NCBI RefSeq assembly: GCF_000710915.1
Contig: NZ_BAUA01000159.1
Coordinates: 1-58,284 of the forward strand
Length of the DNA: 58,284 nt
From: Nocardia brasiliensis IFM 10847
Lineage (GTDB): Bacteria; Actinomycetota; Actinomycetes; Mycobacteriales; Mycobacteriaceae
Direction: 5' to 3'
Under the pieces are notes generated by a model. That model had not been told where the DNA came from, searched no databases, and saw only the letters and a program-made list of their open reading frames with translations. A program made the translations under genes and the position numbers. Below are positions 51,998-58,284 of the stretch, piece after piece (positions within the stretch are counted from its first letter, which is position 1; every line of letters starts with the position of its first letter).

Positions 51998-52737
51998 TCG
52001 CAATTCGCCTCCGAGTTCGTGGGTGTGCGTTCGGGTACCGTGACGGGCTGCTCCGGCGTGGGTGTCTGGTCGTCTCGTCGCGGGATCGCTACCAGCACGC
52101 CCAAAAGTGCCACCAGCACAGGCATTCCGGCGGGCAGGAAGGGTTCGCTGATCAGGGCCAGAGCCACACCGACCAGCACTGCTCGCAGTGTGGTGCGGTC
52201 CGCCAGCGACGGAATGACCAGCGCGAGCAGTACCGCGGGAAACACCGCGTCGAGCCCGAGGATCGAGGTGTCGGGCACCACCGACCCGATCAGCGCGCCG
52301 ATCGCGGCGCCGCTCGGCCAGGCGAGCAGCACGCCGAAACCGGTGGCCCAGTAGGCCGCACGCTTACACTCGGCGTCGGGTTGGGCCAGAGCCATTGCCA
52401 CGGATTCGTCGTTCATCAGATGCACGCCGAACATTCGGCGCCAGCCGGTTCCGACCACGTCCGGCACCGAGAGTCCGTACGGCAGGTGCCGGGCGTTCAC
52501 CACCAGTCCGGCGAGCACGGCCGCGACCGGGCTGCCGCCCGCCGCGACGATCCCGATGAACAGGAACTCGGCGCCGCCCGCCAGCACCATGCAGCCGAGG
52601 ACGATGGGCACCCAGGCCGGCAGGCCACTGGTCACCGCGGTGGCGCCATACGAGACGCCGATCACCCAGACCGCGAGGCACACCGCCGCGATCCCCGTGC
52701 ACGTGTCCCGGCCGAGTGTTCGCCATATCGAACGCAT
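51994..52737 (-). CDS. azlC: AzlC-like branched-chain amino acid exporter subunit
   Basis: The start chosen is ATG 52737 (MRSIWRTLGRD), since the promoter box TATAAA lies just upstream; the frame extends to 52773. The 247-residue product has the AzlC signature (GVSYGATAVTSGLPAWVPIVLGCMVLAGGAEFLFIGIVAAGGSPVAAVLAGLVVNARHLPYGLSV) and about six membrane segments. The pair AzlC/AzlD exports branched-chain amino acids. It is divergent from an XRE-cupin regulator that probably controls it through the CATGTT repeat. Confidence 0.88.
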   Translation of the reverse strand: MRSIWRTLGRDTCTGIAAVCLAVWVIGVSYGATAVTSGLPAWVPIVLGCMVLAGGAEFLFIGIVAAGGSPVAAVLAGLVVNARHLPYGLSVPDVVGTGWRRMFGVHLMNDESVAMALAQPDAECKRAAYWATGFGVLLAWPSGAAIGALIGSVVPDTSILGLDAVFPAVLLALVIPSLADRTTLRAVLVGVALALISEPFLPAGMPVLVALLGVLVAIPRRDDQTPTPEQPVTVPERTPTNSEANCE

Positions 52738-52756
52738 GTTGTTTATAGTGAACATG
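52735..52756. promoter_or_regulatory. Inverted repeat at the azlC promoter
   Basis: CATGTT (52735-52740) and AACATG (52751-52756) surround the minus-strand -10 box TATAAA (52747-52742). TTGACG lies about 18-20 bases further upstream on the minus strand. The divergent XRE-cupin protein is the likely ligand. Confidence 0.5.
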
Positions 52757-52817
52757 GTCGTCCGGTTCGTCAATATGGTTTTCTGTTGAGCGGTCTGCTA
52801 CGTGACAGGAGTTGGGG

Positions 52818-53387
52818 ATGGCGCAGGACGAACCGACGGTGACGACACCCCAGGCGATGATCGCGGTCGCGTTGCGACGCGAACGTGCCAGGGCCGGGTT
52901 GTCCCTCACCGAGGTCGCGGGCCGCGCCGGCATCGCGAAGTCCACACTGTCGCAATTGGAATCGGGCACCGGCAACCCGAGCATCGAGACGCTCTGGGCG
53001 CTGTGCGTCGCGCTGGACATGCCGTTCTCGCGCTTGCTCGATCCGCCGCGGCCGCGGGTCCAGGTGATCCGGGCGGGGGAGGGGCCGGTGCTCGCTGCCG
53101 AACGTTCCGACTATCGCGCCACACTGCTGGCGGCCAGCCCGCCGGGTTCGCGTCGTGACCTGTTCCGGGTGACCGCCGAGCCGGGGCATGCACGCAGCTC
53201 CGACCCGCATATGCCGGGCGTGGTCGAACACGTCCTGCTCGCGGCCGGCCGTGCCCTGGTCGGTCTGGCCGACGAGCCGGTCGAACTGCACCCCGGTGAC
53301 TACACCTCGTATCCGGGCGATCTTCCGCACGTCTTCGAGGCGCTCGAGCCCGGAACCTGGGCCGTGCTGGTGAACGAATACCCGTGA
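52818..53387 (+). CDS. XRE-family regulator with cupin sensor domain
   Basis: The start is ATG 52818, with CAGGAG upstream. The 189-residue product has an HTH_3 domain (~14-70, IAVALRRERARAGLSLTEVAGRAGIAKSTLSQLESGTGNPSIETLWALCVALDMPFSRLL) and a C-terminal cupin (PHMPGVVEHVLLAAGRALVGL, LHPGDYTSYPGDLPHVFEAL). Such proteins often control adjacent amino acid exporters and sense the amino acid in the cupin. It is divergent from azlCD. Confidence 0.9.
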   Translation: MAQDEPTVTTPQAMIAVALRRERARAGLSLTEVAGRAGIAKSTLSQLESGTGNPSIETLWALCVALDMPFSRLLDPPRPRVQVIRAGEGPVLAAERSDYRATLLAASPPGSRRDLFRVTAEPGHARSSDPHMPGVVEHVLLAAGRALVGLADEPVELHPGDYTSYPGDLPHVFEALEPGTWAVLVNEYP

Positions 53388-53417
53388 GCCACTAGCGGGT
53401 TCGCCGATTACAAGCGG

Positions 53418-54122
53418 TCAGGCCGCGCCCTCGCCGAGGTACTGCAACCAGACCGGATCGAGATCGGCCGTCGTGGACAGCAACCGCCAGTGCGGGCCCT
53501 TCGGCGAGACGAGCGGCGAACGCAACGTCCACCCCAGCTCGCTCAGCAGCTTGTCGGCCTTGCGGTGATTGCACGGCGCGCAGCTGGCCACGCAATTCTC
53601 CCAGGAGTGTTCGCCGCCCCGGCTGCGCGGAATCACGTGGTCGATGGTTTCGGCTTTGCTTCCGCAGTAGCCGCAGCGATAGCGGTCGCGGTGCATGAGA
53701 GCGGCGCGGGTCATCGGGACGCGGGCCCGATATGGCACGTGGACATAACTGCGCAGGCGGATCACCGAGGGAATGGTCACGGCCGATTCCGCGGAATGGA
53801 CTACCGGACCTTCGGCGTCATGGTGGACGGTGTCGGCCTTGTCGCAGATGAGCAGGACGATCGCGCGGCGCGCGGACAGGGCGGTGAGCGGCTCGTAGGT
53901 GGCGTTCAGCAGCAGCACCCGGCGCTTCAACCAGCTCGGAGTCTCACTGGGCGGCGGTGCGTAGCGGTGCGCATGATCGGAATGACCGTGATGCGCGCCC
54001 GGATAATGATCGGACAAGATATGCAGCGGAGTAGCCCCCGACCCACGATTGTGGACGTCGGCGGGCTGGAGTTGTCGGTGTGTCCGCGCCTCGTGTGACC
54101 TGGCGCTGTGCCGCTGCTTCAT
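53418..54122 (-). CDS. HNH endonuclease-domain protein (Rv2469c-like)
   Basis: The 234-residue product (ATG 54122) has a His-rich N-terminal ~60 residues. A conserved region follows (WLKRRVLLLNATYEPLTALSARRAIVLLICDKADTV). The HNH motif is RYRCGYCGSKAETIDHVIPRSRGGEHSWENCVASCAPCNHRKADK with two CxxC pairs for structural zinc. The position next to glbO matches Rv2469c in mycobacteria. The N-terminal His-rich part may mean the true start is further in; no ribosome site settles it. Nuclease activity is a family expectation, with the role unknown. Confidence 0.88.
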   Translation of the reverse strand: MKQRHSARSHEARTHRQLQPADVHNRGSGATPLHILSDHYPGAHHGHSDHAHRYAPPPSETPSWLKRRVLLLNATYEPLTALSARRAIVLLICDKADTVHHDAEGPVVHSAESAVTIPSVIRLRSYVHVPYRARVPMTRAALMHRDRYRCGYCGSKAETIDHVIPRSRGGEHSWENCVASCAPCNHRKADKLLSELGWTLRSPLVSPKGPHWRLLSTTADLDPVWLQYLGEGAA

Positions 54123-54459
54123 CTGGACCTCAATTTCATGATTGGCAGGATCATGCTGTTAGCTCGGCAGAGATTGCCACTCAGTTGACCATGGAACGTC
54201 GGCCATTGCACGGTGATTTTCAACAATGTCCGGTTAACTGTGGCTGAAGAGCCACCGCTCCGCGATTTTCCACCCCCGGAAACGGCCATGTGGGCGAGCT
54301 TTGGGGGCCAGTGCGGAGCGATCAGGCAGCACCTGCCGCGGGCGATGCTCGGCTGCGGAGTTATCGCCTTGCGCGACGGGAGGGGGATGGGGGCAAGGTG
54401 ACGGTGGACTCCGGAGGCCGCACAATGGTGGTGGCGCATCCAGCGAATCGAGAGGGTCT
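54123..54459. other. 337-bp gap between the HNH gene and glbO
   Basis: The gap holds both divergent promoters. A small 6-bp stem hairpin (GTGGCT-GAAG-AGCCAC, 54240-54255) is the only structure noticed. No gene is supported. Confidence 0.5.
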
Positions 54460-54888
54460 ATGACTTCGGGCGAGCAGGCAGCAGCGGCAACGGCGGGCGA
54501 GCCGACGACGTCGTTCTACGAGGCGGTCGGCGGGGCGGAAACGTTCCGGCGGATCGTCGCCTCGTTCTACCGCGAGGTGGCGGCCGACGAGGTGCTCCGC
54601 CCGCTCTACCCCGAGCAGGATCTCGGCCCCGCGGAACGCAGGCTGCGCATGTTCCTCGAGCAGTACTGGGGCGGTCCGCGCACGTACTCCGAGGAGCGGG
54701 GCCATCCGCGGCTGCGGATGCGGCACCACCCGTTCGTGATCGGGCCGATCGAGCGCGACGCGTGGCTGCGGTGCATGCGAATCGCCGTCGCCGAGATCGA
54801 ACCGGAGCTGCTCGACGACGAGCATCGCAAGGCCCTACTCGACTACATGGAGATGGCGGCGAATTCGCTGATGAACGCACCCTGGTGA
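54460..54888 (+). CDS. glbO: Truncated hemoglobin, group II (trHbO)
   Basis: The 142-residue product (ATG 54460, AGAGGG upstream) has the group II truncated globin pattern. FYEAVGGAETFRRIVASFYREV holds Tyr37 at B10, and PLYPEQD holds the CD1 Tyr50. LRMRHHPFVIG carries the proximal His89, and DAWLRCM has Trp102 at G8, the hallmark of this group. It has an N-terminal extension of about 15 residues. GlbO binds oxygen at the membrane and aids respiration or NO/peroxide chemistry in mycobacteria. It is 145 bases ahead of the alpha-glucosidase. Confidence 0.93.
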   Translation: MTSGEQAAAATAGEPTTSFYEAVGGAETFRRIVASFYREVAADEVLRPLYPEQDLGPAERRLRMFLEQYWGGPRTYSEERGHPRLRMRHHPFVIGPIERDAWLRCMRIAVAEIEPELLDDEHRKALLDYMEMAANSLMNAPW

Positions 54889-55033
54889 GGTCGTTTCGCG
54901 CGCACACCCCTACGGCCCGAGGTAGTTCCCGTCCTGGCCGGAGTACGCGCGTGCTCGCTGGTAATTTGCCCGAAGTCGAGATTGCTGCTCCGCCTAAGGG
55001 TTTTTGCCGTAGATCTTTGGCACTATTGGCTGT

Positions 55034-56635
55034 GTGACTGATACACCAGCCGGGCCGGCGACGGTGGATCGCACCACACAACCATGGTGGCGGTCGGCCG
55101 TGTTCTACCAGGTATATCCCCGTTCCTTCGCGGATTCCGACGGCGACGGCGTCGGTGATCTCGGCGGGATCCGGGACAAGCTGGGCTATTTGGAACTGCT
55201 CGGCGTCGACGCGCTATGGGTGTGCCCGGTGATGCGGTCACCGATGGCCGACGGCGGCTACGACGTCGCCGATCCGCGCGATATCGATCCGATGTTCGGC
55301 GGCTTGGCCGCGATGGACGAGCTGATCGCCGAGGCGCACTACCGCCAGATCAAGATCACGATGGACCTGGTGCCGAACCACACCAGCAGCGAACATCCGT
55401 GGTTCCATGCCGCGCTCGACTCGGGGCCGGGCAGCCCCGAGCGGGCCCGCTACATCTTCCGCGACGGTCGCGGGCCGAATGGTGACGAGCCGCCGAACAA
55501 CTGGCCGAGCATCTTCGGCGGCCCGGCATGGACCAGGGTCCGCGAGTCCGACGGCAGGCCCGGTCAGTGGTATCTGCACATTTTCGCGTCCGAGCAGCCC
55601 GACCTGAACTGGGAAAACCCCGAGGTAGCCGCCGATTTCGAGAAGACGCTGCGCTTCTGGCTGGACCGCGGCGTCGACGGCTTCCGGCTCGACGTGGCGC
55701 ACGGGATGGCCAAGCCGGAAGGCCTGCCGGATATGGCGAAGGTCACCTCCGCGCTACTCGTCAACGACGACGACGATCTGCGCTTCAACAATCCGGCGGT
55801 GCACGAGATCCACCGCCGGATCCGCAAGGTGCTCGACGAATACCCGGAAGCGGTGTCCATCGGCGAGGTGTGGGTCAACGACAACGTCCGCTTTGGTGAA
55901 TATGTCCGCGCCGACGAACTGCATCTGGCGTTCAACTTCCGACTGGCCGAGACCACGTTCGACGCGGACAGCGTGCGCGACGCCATCGACAATTCGCTCG
56001 CCGCGGTCGCTCCGGTGGCGGCCGTGCCCACCTGGACGCTGTCCAACCATGACATCAAACGTGAGGTCACCCGGTACGGCGGCGGTCCCGAGGGCGTGGC
56101 GCGGGCTCGCGCGATGATCATGCTCGAACTCGCACTGCCCGGCGCTGTATTCATCTACAACGGTGCGGAACTCGGCCTGCCGAACGTGGACGACCTGCCG
56201 GACGAGGTGCTTCAGGATCCGGCGTGGGAGCGGTCCGGACACACCGAACGCGGTCGCGACGGTTGCCGGGTGCCGATTCCGTGGGAGGGTAAAACGCCGC
56301 CGTTCGGATTCACCACTGGCACACCGTGGTTGCCGATGCCGGTCGGCTGGGCCAACCAGACGGTCGAGGCGCAGTTGGAAGAACTCGGCTCCACCCTGTC
56401 GCTGTATCGGATGGCCATCGACCTGCGCAGCATGCGGCCGGAGTTCGCGGGGGACCGGATCGAGTGGTACGGCAGCCCACCCGGCTGTCTCGCCTTCCGC
56501 CGCCCGGGTGGGCTGGTCTGTGTGCTGAACGCCTCGAACACGCCGACCCAGTTGCCGCCCGGCGACGTGCTGCTGGCCAGCATCCCGCTCGACGGCGGTC
56601 ACCTTCCACCGAACGCCGCGGCCTGGCTGGTCTAG
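55034..56635 (+). CDS. aglA: GH13 alpha-glucosidase (AglA-like)
   Basis: The start is GTG 55034. The 533-residue product has the four GH13 regions: DLVPNHTSSEHPWF (I), GFRLDVAHGM with nucleophile Asp220 (II), GEVWVND with acid/base Glu278 (III) and LSNHDIKR with Asp340 (IV). The N-terminal WWRSAVFYQVYPRSFADSDGDGVGDLGGI is typical of oligo-1,6-glucosidase and alpha-glucosidase enzymes. It has no signal peptide, so it hydrolyses short alpha-glucosides in the cytosol. Its position after glbO matches mycobacterial aglA. Its stop overlaps that of the convergent MarR gene. Confidence 0.93.
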   Translation: MTDTPAGPATVDRTTQPWWRSAVFYQVYPRSFADSDGDGVGDLGGIRDKLGYLELLGVDALWVCPVMRSPMADGGYDVADPRDIDPMFGGLAAMDELIAEAHYRQIKITMDLVPNHTSSEHPWFHAALDSGPGSPERARYIFRDGRGPNGDEPPNNWPSIFGGPAWTRVRESDGRPGQWYLHIFASEQPDLNWENPEVAADFEKTLRFWLDRGVDGFRLDVAHGMAKPEGLPDMAKVTSALLVNDDDDLRFNNPAVHEIHRRIRKVLDEYPEAVSIGEVWVNDNVRFGEYVRADELHLAFNFRLAETTFDADSVRDAIDNSLAAVAPVAAVPTWTLSNHDIKREVTRYGGGPEGVARARAMIMLELALPGAVFIYNGAELGLPNVDDLPDEVLQDPAWERSGHTERGRDGCRVPIPWEGKTPPFGFTTGTPWLPMPVGWANQTVEAQLEELGSTLSLYRMAIDLRSMRPEFAGDRIEWYGSPPGCLAFRRPGGLVCVLNASNTPTQLPPGDVLLASIPLDGGHLPPNAAAWLV

Positions 56636-57087
56636 CGATTTGCCGCGTCGCCCTCGCGCAGGGAACGGATCATGCTCTGCAAGACCCGGAACGCGGCTGA
56701 CTGCTCGGTTTCGCTCAGCCCGGTCAGCATTCTGAGCTCGACGGATCGGACCGCTGCGGACGCCTGTTCGAGGCTTCGCCGTCCGCGGGGCGTGAGCCGC
56801 GTGGGCAGCACCTTGCCGACGGGCGCCGCCGCGGGCCGGGTCACGTAGCCGTCGCGTTCCAGAGCTTGGAGCAGCACGTTCATCGTCTGCCGTGTCACGA
56901 ACGCGCCCCGTGCGAGTTCGGAGTTCGACAGGCCCGGTCGTTGCGCCAGCAGTTCGAGGCAGGAGTAGTGCGTCACGCTCATTCCGAGTGGGCGCAGCAC
57001 CTCGTCCATGGCCGTGCGGAGCGCACTCGATGCCTCTTTCAGCAGGTAGCCCAGTGACGTCTGCAGGTCGACTCCGTCTTGACTCAT
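56632..57087 (-). CDS. MarR-family repressor
   Basis: The start is ATG 57087; the frame is open to 57210 but the operator region lies there. The 151-residue product has the winged helix (MSVTHYSCLELLAQRPGLSNSELARGAFVTRQTMNVLLQALERDGYVTRPAA, then wing VGKVLPTRLTPRGRRSLEQA). It has two TGTCAG-N4-CTGACA sites in its upstream region, one of which begins at its first codon. So it probably represses itself and the divergent VOC gene. Confidence 0.9.
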   Translation of the reverse strand: MSQDGVDLQTSLGYLLKEASSALRTAMDEVLRPLGMSVTHYSCLELLAQRPGLSNSELARGAFVTRQTMNVLLQALERDGYVTRPAAAPVGKVLPTRLTPRGRRSLEQASAAVRSVELRMLTGLSETEQSAAFRVLQSMIRSLREGDAANR

Positions 57088-57130
57088 GTCAGTATTCTGA
57101 CATAGGTTGTGTTGTGTCAGAAGACTGACA
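57079..57130. promoter_or_regulatory. Two MarR operators TGTCAG-N4-CTGACA around the VOC promoter
   Basis: Perfect inverted repeats lie at 57087-57102 (TGTCAG-TATT-CTGACA) and 57115-57130 (TGTCAG-AAGA-CTGACA), centres 28 bp apart. The plus-strand promoter TTGACT (57079-57084), an 18-bp spacer and TAGGTT (57103-57108) places the first site exactly between -35 and -10. Confidence 0.8.
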
Positions 57131-57150
57131 CGCAATGAAGGAGCATCATC

Positions 57151-57519
57151 ATGCCCGTTACCGGCCCCGATTTCATCTCGCTCCAAGCGCGCGACCTCGC
57201 AGCGTCGCAAGCGTTTTACGAGCAGTACCTAGGTCTCGTCCGTTCGCAGGCCGGACCGCCGCACGCGGTCGTCTTCGAAACGAAGCCGATCGCGTTCGCG
57301 CTCCGCGACCTCGTTCCCGGTACCGATCTCGCCGCTGTGGCGCAGCCCGGCATCGGTGCCGCGATCTGGTTGCACGCCACGGATGTCCAAGCGATCCACG
57401 ATGCGCTCGTCGCCGACGGGCACCCGATCGTCGCCGCGCCGATCGACGGGCCCTTCGGCCGGACCTTCACCTTCGCCGATCCCGACGGCTACCAGGTCAC
57501 CCTGCACGACCGCGCCTGA
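57151..57519 (+). CDS. VOC-family (glyoxalase/bleomycin resistance-like) protein
   Basis: The 122-residue product (ATG 57151, AAGGAG upstream) has the paired beta-alpha-beta-beta-beta pattern of the vicinal oxygen chelate fold: PDFISLQARDLAASQAFYEQYLGLVRS, then GAAIWLHATDVQAIHDALVADGHPIV and FTFADPDGYQVTLHD. Such proteins isomerise, cleave or bind small electrophiles or drugs. The control by an adjacent MarR protein suggests a detoxification role, but the ligand is unknown. Confidence 0.88.
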   Translation: MPVTGPDFISLQARDLAASQAFYEQYLGLVRSQAGPPHAVVFETKPIAFALRDLVPGTDLAAVAQPGIGAAIWLHATDVQAIHDALVADGHPIVAAPIDGPFGRTFTFADPDGYQVTLHDRA

Positions 57520-58028
57520 GGTCGGATCGCGATCGAGTATGCACAGTTGAACGGGAATGCAAATGCAATTGCAAAATCACTGGGTAACAATGGATTTGTT
57601 GGAATTCCCAACGCGTCCATCTACGGTCCAATGAACTCTGTCGACAGTGTGCGATAGTAATTGAACCTGCAGGTAGGGACGTTGTTTGGACCGAGTTGTA
57701 CATGAATTGTGTGCGGCGGGTGCATCTTCGGGTCAATAGGGCTGGATACGGTTGGTCGAACCGTGAAAGAATTGGCGCTGCCTTCGACTGACGTATTCGT
57801 GAACCACAGCGTGGAGTCCGTGACGCAGGAAGATCGCTTCGCTCGACCGGTGCATCGTGGCCCGCCGCGTACCGCGGTCGGCCGCGATCCCGCCGCCCGC
57901 AGAACTCCTTGCCGGACTTGAGGAGTGCTCGTGACCATGAACGGTCTGCTATCCACGAACGTCGGTGCGACGGCCGGACGGCGGTGCGCCGCATCGCCCG
58001 AAGCCCTGGATTATCGGCACCGCGACCG
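57520..58028. other. 509-bp gap with AT-rich stretch
   Basis: The part around 57540-57790 is clearly AT-richer than the rest of the window (for example AATGCAAATGCAATTGC near 57557). No frame has a start signal and coding composition. It may hold the promoter of the downstream HTH gene or a fragment of transferred DNA. Confidence 0.5.
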
Positions 58029-58284
58029 GTGAACACGGCGACGTCCACCGCAGTCCGGGAAGCCCTCGACGCCCTCGAGCTCGAAGCGGAAACCCCCGAG
58101 GAGTTCTTGGCGATCCTGCGCGCCGCACGCACCGCGTCCGGCCTGACCCCGGGCCAGCTCAGTTCCTACGCCGGCATCTCCCGCAGCACCGTCTACAACT
58201 GGCTGCGACCCGGCTACACCGCGCTGCCCCGCAACCGCGTCCAAGTCGAGGCGATCTTCCGCTACTGCAAACTCACACCCGATC
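58029..58284 (+). CDS. Helix-turn-helix protein, 3' end cut off by window
   Basis: From GTG 58029 the frame stays open to the window end. It encodes MNTATSTAVREALDALELEAETPEEFLAILRAARTASGLTPGQLSSYAGISRSTVYNWLR and on. The segment LTPGQLSSYAGISRSTVYNWL is an XRE-like helix-turn-helix. The N-terminal ~25 residues are acidic and helical. The C-terminal part is outside the window, so its length and partner domain are unknown. Confidence 0.65.
   Translation, partial: MNTATSTAVREALDALELEAETPEEFLAILRAARTASGLTPGQLSSYAGISRSTVYNWLRPGYTALPRNRVQVEAIFRYCKLTPD

Noticed and set aside
57621..57956. A minus-strand gene in the AT-rich gap
   Set aside because: The composition does not fit a high-GC gene, there is no start signal and no recognisable motif.

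Overview
The window is high-GC actinobacterial DNA, most like a Nocardia-type member of the Mycobacteriales. The genus is an inference. The basis is gene content plus the right-hand block ssb-like / ettA / NAD-glutamate dehydrogenase / thioesterase / conserved protein / HNH protein / glbO / GH13 alpha-glucosidase. That block has the same set of genes as the Mycobacterium tuberculosis Rv2478c-Rv2469c neighbourhood. Starts are a mix of Shine-Dalgarno-led genes and genes with a TANNNT box 6-8 bases before the start codon, which is typical of leaderless transcription in this order.

Layout. 1-9.1 kb: end of an S15-type peptidase, an F420-type LLM oxidoreductase behind a MerR-style promoter, an MHS transporter, GtrA, a ferritin-like protein, a PAS-ANTAR/AraC pair and a double-hotdog thioesterase. 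9.2-13.8 kb: three alpha/beta hydrolases with MarR-like and LysR regulators. 13.8-14.8 kb: an overlapping operon of a 31-residue membrane peptide, an ECF sigma factor and a Cys-rich membrane protein. 14.9-20.3 kb: a SARP regulator with a lipid-kinase-like protein and a PapA5-like acyltransferase. 20.4-24.4 kb: a two-domain hydrolase, an aldo/keto reductase, and a guanidinium exporter behind a guanidine-III riboswitch. 24.4-29.8 kb: an operon of envelope proteins, then an 840-residue kinase-pseudokinase-hydrolase fusion. 30-35.7 kb: amine oxidase/TetR, a hydrolase plus a frameshifted lipoprotein, a decayed sigma-factor remnant and an AraC-type regulator. 35.8-39.6 kb: tRNA-Arg, DUF4345, CopD-CtaG and a threonine dehydratase-like enzyme. 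39.7-43 kb: an 18-base repeat array, ssb, and a low-GC DarT/DarG island between near-identical direct repeats. 43-56.6 kb: the conserved ettA-gdh-glbO-aglA block, carrying an azlCD/XRE pair. 56.6-58.3 kb: MarR/VOC pair and a truncated HTH gene.

The three points most worth following are these. (1) A tandem kinase plus HRE/DSG pseudokinase is fused to an alpha/beta hydrolase and a C-terminal membrane anchor, and a related hydrolase domain sits in a second anchored protein 5 kb away. (2) A DarTG toxin-antitoxin island interrupts a conserved housekeeping block. (3) Several regulatory sites can be read directly: a guanidine-III riboswitch, a 19-bp-spacer MerR-type promoter, paired MarR sites, tripled TetR sites, and a heptanucleotide repeat that puts a lipoprotein out of frame. 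No CRISPR array, rRNA, prophage or intact insertion sequence was seen.
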